The notes under the pieces were generated by a model that ran no database searches, had not been told where the DNA came from, and saw only the letters and a list, made by a program, of their open reading frames with translations. The position numbers and the translations under genes are program-made. From NCBI GenBank assembly GCA_037074765.1, contig JBAMDO010000025.1, positions 186,001 through 250,000 on the forward strand: a stretch of 64,000 bases of DNA, in the 5' to 3' direction. Source of the DNA: Mansonella perstans (taxonomy: Eukaryota > Nematoda > Chromadorea > Rhabditida > Onchocercidae). Position 1 is the first letter of the stretch, and every line of letters begins with the position of its first letter. Below are positions 40,387 through 50,916 of the stretch, piece after piece.

Positions 40387-41860
40387 GAAGAGTTATACGA
40401 TGATCTCGGTTTTCCTTCAACACCGTTTTTCGACGACGGTCCTACAAAAATCTTTAGAAAAAGTTTCCGACTTTAAACTATAATTCACTTCATATCCACC
40501 AATGACTTATGAGTTTATATCCACATTATTAATCTGCTGATCAAAATGTAATTGTCAGTAGCTTCTTTTTTTTGAAATTATATCAGCCATGAAAAGTAAG
40601 ATTCTCAAGCGCAAAGGGACAACCGGAAGTTGTTTTTTAATTCCAACAATTGAATGTTAGGTATCAATTGTTGGATCGTCGTAGCAAGTTGCAGATCTGT
40701 GCACTCCTTAAAAGCTTTTAGAGCTAGCGGAACAAAAGTGGCGCTTGTTAACTGTTGATACTATGAAGTATCTTTGTGTGCAATGTGTAGATTGTAGCAA
40801 TTTATTTTAGATGTAAAAAGAATCCACATAAATCGAGTTGACACAGTGACTTATGTGAACCTATATATCTTTCACTTTGGCTCTTTTTATGGCCTTCAAT
40901 TTATCCATGAAAATACAAGGAAAAATTCATCATTTAAAAACACTATTGCATTAAAGACATTCTACGTAAATTCCCCATGTAGAAAGAATCTAATATACTT
41001 ATTTTTATATATAATAAACGAAAAATTTTGCCCCATTATGTCAGATTGACTGATTCTATCGAATTAATTTACAGTGCTATACTTTTCATAAGCAAAGCTA
41101 TCTTTAATTTTCATTTGATCAGACATAATAATCTTTCACAATCAAAATACAAAACTTCTCCGAAAAACTGCGAATTCTGATATCTTTCTGATGTATTCTG
41201 CTAGTCAGTTGGGTCAAAAACAATGCAGAAGTTTGTAAATCTGTTGCGTTTCCACTTCTAAATTTCAAGCAAAATATTTCTAGGATCCTTCAATTACACT
41301 CGTATTTTAGGACGAAAATCCTTTCGTATCTGCGCTACACGATGCTTTGACGGAAGATGAGCCAGAAAGTTTGTCAGATTAGTTCGATGATTGTGACCCT
41401 GCGATTGATCCTAAAACAGCATCGACCATTAAGCAATGTGAAGAGATCCTGGGAAAAGCCAGTTAGGGAAACGGTAGAAAAGACTCTCAAGAAGTTCCGA
41501 AAGCGCCGGAAATGGACAATGAAGAACTTGAACATCTCAAAAGGAGCAACATATGAGGAAGATTTGGAATCGGTCATTCAGAAACTATTCATGGAAGCCG
41601 TCAAGGTGGTCATTAAAATGTTAGAGAGTGAAGAAACCAATGAAACCACAACCTGTGATGATTAAGTTCCCAATACGACTGTTTATGAGGTTACCCAAAT
41701 TGTTATTTGAATCTGATTTGTAGCCGATCAGTTTTTGAAATCAGACATGAGAAATTTTTACAGTTCGACCTCATTGTGGATGCAGTTGCAGCACTTCAGT
41801 CATTAAAATTTAAAGTACGAACTTGAAGCGTCCAAAGTTTGACTTAAATACAACGATGGA
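40387..41860 (+). pseudogene. Broken unidentified coding segments
   Basis: A possible first exon at 40387 reads MEELYDDLGFPSTPFFDDG. An acidic, protein-like stretch follows at 41311-41550 (DENPFVSALHDALTEDEPES..., DPKTASTIKQCEEILGKAS, MDNEELEHLKRS), interrupted by TAG codons near 41381 and 41465. The likely continuation after about 41550 is in another frame (YEEDLESVIQKLFMEAVKVV), then a third block near 41720-41830 (ADQFLKSDMRNFY, LKYELEASK) after more stops. Composition and helical periodicity look like real coding sequence that has decayed. I do not recognise the family. The blocks may not all belong to one gene. Confidence 0.35.
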
Positions 41861-43087
41861 CAACTATGCAGGACTTAATCACCATATGCATTTTTATATG
41901 CTCTTTTCTTTTTTACAAAAAATGGAAACTTTGAAATCTGCCATTCTCGATAAAATTAACAGTCTAAAAAAACCTAGTTAAGAAAACAGTCATTCTTCCC
42001 AAACTTCATTTTATCGGCAATTGGAGGTCTTCGGTCTTGAAAACTAATCTTTAATGACGCCTGTAATAGCACTGTTCCGTGACAAAAACCTCAATTAACG
42101 TTATCTTTCAGCACTAATTATCTTTTCTCCTTTTAAAAAATCAAAAATTACAGACCTTAAGAATCAATTCCATAAAATATGAACATTTTCATGTTAAGTA
42201 AAACAAGCCCTAAGGATTTTTCGGTTAGGAATTAAAATCCAAATGGATAGCATCTACTGGTAAAATTATCTCAAAGGAGGAATGTTGCAGGTAATTCAAT
42301 ATTTTTTTTGTTTACACTACATTTCAAATATCTTTAAATTTCTACACGATGTTTCATACAACTTGCATTGTCAGCTAGTGCTACATCTCCCAAATAAAAA
42401 AATAAAAACCTCTTTTCTTCTTTTTCATGAAATGAATTCATACATAAGCTATTCATCATATATCTTCATTCATCCATGAAACTGTTACTAAATAATATAC
42501 TCTACATGCATTAAGTTATTAAACAATATTTCACTATAGAAAAAAAAGAATAAAGAAAACTCCCATTTCAACACAAAATAAAAACAATTGGATATGAAAT
42601 GAAACACGTTGATATTATCACATAATTCCTGGAAAAATCATAACTTTATAAGCACAATTAAAAAAGCATTAAAAAATACAAAAGTAACTAATCACTGTAT
42701 GTATATGATTTTTACAATTTCGAACTTCGGCATTTAATAATTTGAAAGCGACGAAAAATTCGCGTAAATTTTAAACATTTAATGCAAAAAACTCAAAGAC
42801 AACAGCACGAAGCCGGAATGGAGTTCAAATTTATTTGTAAGTATGCTTCCTACATCATAATAAAAGAAATGAGAAAAATGCTAAAAATTTATTTTCCTCG
42901 TCATGAACTGGTAGAAGAAGCTTTATAAAGCAAACTGATTAATTTGAATTACATACAAAGTAATTAATCTGGATTAACTAATTAGTTTGACTCATTTAAT
43001 TGATTCTGAATAACCTGCGGACTTATTACGATAAAGATATCTCATTCCACTACAAGTATTCAAGACAGAATTTTCCATAAAAGATCC

Positions 43088-43093
43088 TTTATT
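43088..43093 (-). other. Candidate polyadenylation signal of CDC50 gene
   Basis: AATAAA on the minus strand about 90 bases after the CDC50/TMEM30 stop codon, a plausible distance for a nematode 3' end. Confidence 0.5.
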
Positions 43094-43183
43094 TCGAGTA
43101 ATTCACAGCAGCAAATTGAACATGGAACAGTTGGCTTTTTTAGCAACAGTGGATACAAAAGTGAAGAACCAGAATAACTGAAA

Positions 43184-46100
43184 CTACCGTGAGACTTGAG
43201 AGATGTGTCCACTTTCGTTTTGTCTGTAAAAGTTATATCTATGCCAGAAATACTTTACAGTAAAAGGATAATGAGAGCAGCATGAATGAATCCGCATCTT
43301 GAAGGCGCAGATTTCGAGTACCAAATATAAAAATTTGTGGTAGATATGATAAAAACTTACGATGAGCCGAATTTCAGATGTATTAATAGGAAAATGACAC
43401 CGAAGAAGATACAAGTGCCACTAACGATAATATATGCAATACCCAAAAACGTATTTTTACCACCTGCCCAAGATACTGTACTTATTATAAAATATTTCCG
43501 ACCACCAAACACTGTTACCGGGTAATCTGAAATGTATTTCATATTGCGAAGGGAAGACAGAAATTTGATTTTTAGCAGAGGAAGAACATAAATATATATT
43601 AATACTAAAGAGAGGTTAAACACTGTCATCAGCATTTCAACATCTTGACAACAATAACTCCAATAAAATCGAAGCATTATGAAGATTTTTTAATACATTT
43701 TTTTCACAAAATCAAACACTAGCAACTTACGCACAGTAACGATAAAAACCAAAAATAATCAAAAGTTATTAATGCTTCAAGCATGCCCATAGGCAAGCTG
43801 CAGTGCGTTAATCAACAAGTACGGGTAATCAGGTACGTCAACAAGTACGGGTAACGAAGAAAAAACAGCCCGCCTCCCTCCCGACCTTATTTTCTACTCA
43901 CTTTCCCGTTGCTCCCGCGGACCATATTTTAATTATTGCGGATCACCGTTGAGAATCACTAATGAATCCAAATTCTGCAAAGCTGGTAAAATCTTTCATA
44001 GCGAAAATAACTTACTACTCTGGATCACGAGGTCATATGTTCCAGCAGGCAAACCATTTTTGTACAATGACTTTTCATGACGAACTAGAATACGATGCAA
44101 CTTTCGAAAATCAGGTAAAGCTGCTGTCCTCATCCATACGATGAAATCGCTATTTAAAAAACCGTTATTGTCAGAATGATCCGGGTCTAATTCATATATT
44201 GCCTTTTGCCAGTTTGGAGGTTTCACAGTATTCTGGAATCATATCAGTTCATAAACAAAAATAAAAATATGAACAAGAAAACATGGATTTTAAATTAAAT
44301 CGAATGAGATTATATAGCAAAGTGTTATACTTTTCACTGGATTTAACTTAGCTTTATGATTAGGATTAAATATTCCTTCAAAAAGAAATCCACCTCAAAA
44401 GCCTGCTTAAGATCCTTTCCAAGCGGATTCCTATATCTCCTGTCCTTATCAACTGGCCAAATAACACCTTCGTGCGTCCAAGGCACTGAATCATTACTGT
44501 CGCTACGATACAAAGTGAACGAATCTGAAACTTTTGAGATGAAGCTGAAAAGAAGTTGTGGTAAATGACTTTTAAAACGGATGAAATGTTCAAAATATTC
44601 TAACCATTAAACATGGAATTGGCAACTGCACCACATGGAGCAATAATTTTCAGGCCTGATGATGTGTTCATATATGCGTATGGCTCACAATCGCCCACAT
44701 TCTAAAATCTCATAGCATTTCTGAACTTTTCAACTCTGCATCCAAATTTTGAAAGAACTGCATCAGTTTCTGTGCATTTTACTTCAAGCTAAAAAAATAC
44801 TACTTCAAGCTGAAAAAACACCTGCCTGAAGATCGCCCAGAAGCTGACTATCACTACGACTTTTCATATATCGTCGATGATTTTGAAAGTAATTATCCAA
44901 TGCATAATAAAAATAAACATCACCCTAGAATTTTCGAAAGTAAAAAAATATACATCAATCAGGTTCGCAATCAAAATAACCAGTGAAATAAATAAAAGGA
45001 CACCTGAAAATCGTTATCCAATTTAATCACAAATTTACACGGTTTAGGTGAAGGTGCACTGCAGGATGTATAATCTGTGATCGATTCTTTCACTATAATA
45101 ATACTAAATTCAACTTCTGGAATGTGTATCTGATGTTTTTCAAGTCTCACACGAATTATAAAACAGTCTCCGCATCTAAAAATGAAAGCATTGAGAACTA
45201 GCCACCTTTACCGACTTGTTACCTCTTTCCTGGGAAATGAATACAAACGACAAGCAGCCGCGCTATGACAGTAAATCATATCACATCCTAACAAAATCAA
45301 GATAATGTCTTGCCTCCTTGACTAGCCAGGAATAAAGCGACACCAATAGGCAGGAAAAGGATGCCAACTCCAAAAATTGTCGGTATGACTGTTGATGCAG
45401 TTAGTATGGGCTGCCATGCAGGTAATTTTTGTTGACGAAGTTTTGTATCTGCAAGTTGTCTCATTAAAACTATAGATCGCCGGAACTACGCAATTAAAAG
45501 TTAATTTACTTACCAGATGAATTTCGTTTTTTAATCTGATACTGCCTTTTTGAAAACATTACAGAAATAAAGTATAACCAAAACTCGTGTCAACAGCGCG
45601 ATGTATTTAGCTGAACAAATAAATGATTCCCGCCCCAATATGCACTATCAATTCATCCGGAATGCAGTAACACACTTCTGCTCTAGCATGAAGAACTGCA
45701 CAACATAAATTTTACAATACTGTCAAAACACTACTTTCATATACTTAAAAACCTTCTGTTTCGATAATTAGAACGATCGCGAAGTGACTTTGCATTTATA
45801 ACTGCAGCAACCCATGCCGTTGCAAGTCCTCATCCAATTTTTGAAACCATCAGAAATTTCAAAATTCAGAGTTTTAGTAATTCGATGAAATTACGATGAG
45901 TACAAAAATACGGAATGTTTATGAAAAGTAAGAATAAAGTATCAGATGTATTTCTATAGATATATGGTAATATTATTACATATCTCATTATCATTACTCC
46001 TAACTGAAATTTAACAATTTCCGATAACTTTTATTTCATCAAATATTGGCGAAAAATAGCTATTGTAAATGTTTCATAAAAATTCACTACAATACTCCGA

Positions 46101-46881
46101 AAGTCTCTACGGATATAAAAGATAATTTCTAGTAACTGAAAGCTTTTCTTACAAAAATGATATAAACAATGTAGCGAATTGAAAACAAACAGGTGCTTCA
46201 ATGCTTCATTAAGCGGTAGTCAGCACCAGTGATAGAAATAATAAAGAAAATATTAGGATCATTTTTTGTAAGAACAACCTTCTTTAAAAAAGTTTTGCAC
46301 TTCCAAACATTCGAAAAAAAATTATTGCTAATAAATGTTCTTATCGCCTAATAAAACATCTCTTTATCGTGCAAATAAATTACTCCGTTCTACTAAAAAT
46401 CCAACCTGGAAACAAAGAAATAGTGACATTGTCACAAAATTTCCACTTTTAAGGAGAAAAGAATACTTACTTGAAAGATAAAAATTAAACTTTTCTAAGT
46501 ATGCTTCAACTCATTGAATCGATATAGAAAAAATATAATTGTTCGGTCACTATTTGAAAGATTTTCATCATTACTTTCACCACACTGTACAGCTGGGATA
46601 TCTCCAACTGTTTAATCAGTGAGACACAACATGACGTTCTATTGAGTTTTTTGTTCTCAGTTAGAGTGTTAGAGAAAACTGCTTAAAAATAAAAACTAAA
46701 TAAAGTATTGATAGTAAATCTCAAATACAGAAAAAAAAAAAAAAAAAAAAAACTAACCATAAGGTTTGTTATGCCTCGGTCTACTGGTTGGTTCATTGGT
46801 AATAATAACAGGAACAGAAGATTGTTGAATTTCCTGCAGTGAGGAAATTGATGCGGTGGAACTTTGTGGAATAGATGCCAT
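43184..46881 (-). CDS. TMEM30: CDC50/TMEM30 family subunit of P4-ATPase lipid flippase
   Basis: Exons in coding order: first exon 1b 46881-46758 or 1a 45559-45514, then 45448-45314, 45116-45004, 44924-44826, 44701-44605, 44524-44394, 44232-44016, 43526-43361, 43223-43184. Isoform b has 373 residues and isoform a 347 (human CDC50A 361). The protein is a beta-subunit that chaperones P4-ATPases from the ER and supports phospholipid flipping. Visible are the [16 protein letters not shown] entry to the first membrane segment, [50 protein letters not shown], and a second membrane segment near the C-terminus. Ectodomain cysteines in DYTSC, PKPC, GDCEPY and APCG fit the conserved disulfides. Two introns, after 45314 and after 44826, require GC donors (GAG|GCAAGA and CAG|GCAGGT) to keep frame. 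Both first exons end in phase 1 and splice to the same exon. Worm relatives are the chat genes. Confidence 0.92.
43801..43960 (+). mobile_element. Candidate non-autonomous hAT-like element (MITE), copy B
   Basis: About 160 bp inside a CDC50 intron (between exons 44232-44016 and 43526-43361). It starts CAGTGCGTTAATCAAC and ends GTTGAGAATCACT; the ends are imperfect inverted repeats of each other. It shares the CCCGCC, TTTTCTACT, CGCGG and TATTTTAATT blocks with copy A at 8862-9061. There is no coding capacity. A short internal direct repeat, CAACAAGTACGGGTAA, occurs twice near its left end. Confidence 0.42.
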
Positions 46882-47837
46882 TTCTAGTCTTGCATATGGA
46901 TATCTACTTTTGTTGAGACCAATTCAAATTCAATATTTAATGCGAGAAATCCACCGGATCAATTACTTGTCGACAACCAGATGACTACCATCTACCAGTT
47001 AGATATTAATCTGCTCAAAAAAAAGTCATCTTTTTCAAGTTTAAACCTTTCCATTTTAATTCCAAACTTAATTATCAATTACAGTACTCAAAATGACAGA
47101 AACAATAATGGAGCGTAATAATGCGTCAAATAGGCATTGTTTACGTGATTCAAAGTCTGTCAAAATTTTTGCACGGTCCACTGATCATAAATGCGTCTTA
47201 TTTTGATAAGCAAAAAACACTTTATTGTCATGTATCATCCATACCTTACCAGATAACGTGTTTAGAATTACACTTTGAAGAATAAGAATGGAAATATCCT
47301 TTCCTTTTTCACGAAGTTGAAAACTGTCAAATATCTTTTTACAAGTAACCTGGTCAACGAGAATCGTGGGATGAAAAGCAATCATGCCGCGTTTTCTATC
47401 GTGACCTTTTACAGGACTGCAACTGGGAAATAGCGCGGTTTATTAAGGTAGGATTACCGAGGAATAGCATTACGGTATTTAAATTCCGTACTTTTTTATT
47501 AATACGATGTTTCGGTATTTCGATTTATTTCGACGAAGTATTTCGATTCCGATTCATGGCAGCCGGTTTTGTTGTTCTCTGATAATTCGTATTAGTACCG
47601 TGCCTATTCTCGAATAAGACAAATACTTTTGTCTTCGGGGAATTAATCTCACTTCCTTGTTTATCATTTATTTTACTGACTATTTGTAAAGCAAGTAGTT
47701 TGTTTTGCGAATAATTTGGATTTTCCTTCTTGTCATGCGAAAGTTACGAAGCAAAAGTTCTTCAATCCAGTACGTGTTCAATTTTCCCTTGCCACTGCTT
47801 TTAATCTTTAAATTTCGTTTTAGATTCCACTGCAAAA
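46882..47837. promoter_or_regulatory. Divergent intergenic region between CDC50 and GAR1
   Basis: The 956 bp between the two start codons must hold the promoters of both genes if each is transcribed locally. Three copies of ATTTCGA lie at 47517-47523, 47527-47533 and 47540-47546 among other TCGG/CCGA-rich bases, unusual in this AT-rich DNA. A TTTTAG acceptor ending at 47824 lies 13 bases before the GAR1 ATG and is a candidate trans-splice site. A minus-strand open frame at 47185-47385 is not recognisable as a gene. No TATA box or defined factor site is claimed. Confidence 0.45.
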
Positions 47838-49820
47838 ATGTTTCGAGGTCGAGGTAACAGTGGTCGAGGTGGCAGTGGTCGAGGGTTTGGAAGTTTTGGA
47901 CACGGCGGGCGTAGAGGAAATCGAGGTGGAAGGGATCGCGGTGGTGGCTATGATTTAGGTCCTCCGGAACAACTGACTGGTAAATAATTCTTGCATCATG
48001 GCTAGCGAACAGCTCAAAATGCTTACCATTGACAGAATATGTTGAATTGTGTGGAAAGGTTGCGCTAGTTATTAATAGTGAGGGAAGAAACAATAGAGAT
48101 TGTCACTGACAATATTGCTTCATCTCATCAACAGTTACTTGTTAGTATATCAAGTTTTCTTCCCTCCGGTTACAGCTGACGAAAAATTGCTCGGGAATTA
48201 TAGCTTACGACCAGCATTTACTGATTCATTTGTCTCGACAGAACTTCTTATCCAATTTTAATAATGGCATGAAACTATTCGTTTAAATAATACTGTTGTT
48301 TTTAGAAATAGGATATTTTACCCATAGATGTGAAGACGATATCGTTTGTCACAACACATCAGGCAGAATTCCTTATTTTAATGCTGCGATATTCTTCGAA
48401 AACAAAGAACAAATTGGCAAAGTTGATGAAATTTTTGGTGGTATTAAAGACAACGTATGTATGTTATTCACTTGTCAAGTTACTGTACCTTTATGGTGTA
48501 GATATTTATTCATATACTAGCTTAGAATATGTGATCATTACAAAACCACGACAGGAGCTTAAATTTGCAAACATACTGAAGAGACTTTCTTATTCATGGC
48601 TTTTCAAACTTTACCAAACCATTAGCAGTGTTATTTTCGGTTGTATGCAGCAATCTGATAAACTTTTTTTCTTTCATTACAACGGTGCCCAATTTATTGT
48701 TAAATGATTATGCTACCTACAGGTACATAATTGCACTGAGTGGCCACACAGTCTTGTGGTTGCTGATTATTGTAACTGTTGTAAACGGGTGCTAATATGT
48801 CGGGTTAGAATGGTACAATTCCATGTTTTTTTCGGCTTTTTCAAGTAAAATAGGATGAGATTCCAGGGATTCACAGTGAAACTGCAAGATGGTATCAAAG
48901 CTTCCTCCTTCAAAGAAGCACAAAAATTGTACATTGATTCTGGAAGGCTTTTGCCTATAGACCGGTTTTTGCCGAACGGCGCAAATAAACGAGGAAAAGG
49001 GCAAGCACGTGGTAATAGACCGGGTTAGTTTAGTTAGTCTTTTGTAGCATATTTAGCCATATTTTGGATACTGCCGTAGATTTTAACAGTCAGTATAATT
49101 CGAATTGTCGAGACTATAAATTTACCCTATAAGTATATATTTTCTTTAATATATATTTTATTTCAATTTATTTTATAATTATATGTATTTTACTTTGTGT
49201 ATTTTATCCTCGTCTTAATGAATAATAGTTTCAGGAGGTCGTGGTCGTGGTGGCAGTGATCGAACTAGATCTCGTGGTAATGCTCATTTTTAAAAAACAA
49301 TAGTAATAGTTCACTAGTTCTAATCATTCTTAATCTTACTTATTACTGTTTTTCAAGGTCGAGGAGGAGGTGCGTTCGGTCGAGGTGGTGGAGGAGACCG
49401 AACTGGTTTTAGAGGTGGTAATCGGAGTTTCAAAGGTGGTGGAGATTGGGGTAATCGAGGTGGTGGAGATTGGGGTAGTCGAGGTGGTGGAGATTGGAGT
49501 AATCGAGGCAGAGGTTATCGAGGAACTGATTCTGGAAGCGGTTTCCGAGGGAGAGGTAAATGTTCATTCGTTGTCGTAAAGGCATGAGCTTGACAGTTTC
49601 GAAATGTAAAGAACTAAGAAATGAAATGATAATTATGATATGCAGTTACTTTGGTGTGGGTGCATAAGATGTCGAAATTCTTATTTTTCTTCGCAGTGCA
49701 ACAGGTATCAATTGATTGAATCATTCGATTTTAGGACGAGGAGCTGATCTTGGCAGCAAACGAAATTTTGGTGGAAGTTCAGAAGTAACCCAAAATAAAA
49801 GGATGAAATTTGATGATTAA
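47838..49820 (+). CDS. GAR1: H/ACA ribonucleoprotein subunit GAR1
   Basis: Exons: 47838-47979, 48306-48454, 48867-49023, 49235-49276, 49358-49555, 49735-49820; 774 nt, 257 residues. GAR1 is a core protein of H/ACA snoRNPs that guide pseudouridylation of rRNA and snRNA in the nucleolus and Cajal bodies. An N-terminal RGG-rich segment (residues 1-37) precedes the conserved core (about 48-145), with CEDDIVC, IPYFNA, NKEQIGKVDEIFG, VKLQDGIKASSF and RLLPIDRFLP, which binds the dyskerin subunit and helps product release. The C-terminal part is a second RGG domain containing three tandem 8-residue GGGDW(G/S)(N/S)R units (49435-49506). The tail ends basic (NKRMKFDD). Introns 3-5 all split a glycine codon in phase 1. 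Upstream CDC50 is divergent; V-ATPase C follows on the same strand about 1.1 kb away. Confidence 0.95.
49435..49506 (+). repeat. Three 24-bp tandem units in GAR1 RGG domain
   Basis: Units at 49435-49458, 49459-49482 and 49483-49506 encode GGGDWGNR, GGGDWGSR and GGGDWSNR. Nucleotide differences are few, indicating recent expansion or concerted change. Confidence 0.95.
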
Positions 49821-50305
49821 GCATATTTGCTTGTTTCAGTTTTGTTTCTGTTAAGTTCAGGTTTTGCCTTCGTCTCAGTTTTGTTTGTGTGAATGCGTTA
49901 TCAATTGTTTAAGTGTAAATCATTCCATCTGCAGGACGTTTTTCTCTTTTTTTTTTATTTTCATTCGTTTCGGGTGCTGGAAACTAACAATTGATTCTGT
50001 TAAATTGCTCAGTACATTGTATCAAATCTCTATGTTTGTATTTTTTTAAAAAATAACTTCAAGAAAAAGATCACTTCACGATAAATAATTCGGAAGTTTT
50101 TTGTTTTATCTTGCATTAAGATCTTGGGCTGCAAGGACTGTGGGGTTCCACAAATTTACTTTTGTTTTCCGAAATCAGGTTGAACTGCTGTTAAAAATCT
50201 TGTCGAATACTGAAGTATAGCTCAAAAAATTTTTCCTTTTGTACGTATTAACATTCCCATGCGGTATTACTCGTTTTTCATTATAATACAGTGGACCAAA
50301 TATGG

Positions 50306-50311
50306 AATAAA
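50306..50311 (+). other. Candidate polyadenylation signal of GAR1
   Basis: AATAAA about 490 bases after the GAR1 stop codon; plausible but rather distal, and an earlier variant signal may be used. Confidence 0.3.
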
Positions 50312-50916
50312 GATAGTCGAGATCTTGAGTGGATGGGGTCTTGAATCTTGAATATTCGAATATTCAAGGATTGAAATATCCGAATATTTCCAAGGTCTAA
50401 TCGTATTATCTGGAAAGAGGAAGAGGGGGATTTATAGTCGGTTGTAAGAAGATTTTTTACGGAGCTTTTAATTTCTTTTGGTTTCTATGAAGTTTAAATG
50501 CATATATAGATAGGATAGTGCAGCTGAAGGAAAATGTACGCACACAGTCAAACTTCACCAGGCATGAATATCGATAGTTTGATTTCATATCGGCGAGAAC
50601 TGGTTCATCTGACTTCATCGCGGGTTTTATGTGAAGTATTATTCATGTGGTGACTACATGAATTATTTCTCTGCTTAAGATCTTAAGCATCTGAATGTTA
50701 TTTTGTGGTTACTCTTTCAGCGGTATTTAGTGGCTTTTATAACGATTCCTACTACCGTATTTGATCTTTGGTTGTTGGAAGACCGACGTGTAGTAAAATA
50801 TGCGGCAAATAAGATATGGTTTGTAAGGTTTACATAGAGGAAGAATGTTGGCTGTACGATTGGGACTGTATCTCATTCTATTGAATTCCACCTTAGATTA
50901 TGTCATTACAGGTGAG

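Noticed and set aside
47185..47400. 66-codon minus-strand frame between CDC50 and GAR1
   Set aside because: No recognised family and no supporting splice or polyadenylation signals. Kept only as part of the divergent spacer.
50845..50916. Upstream in-frame ATG extending V-ATPase subunit C by 24 residues
   Set aside because: It would add a hydrophobic leader to a cytosolic subunit, and an acceptor-like ATTACAG lies between it and the family-typical start.
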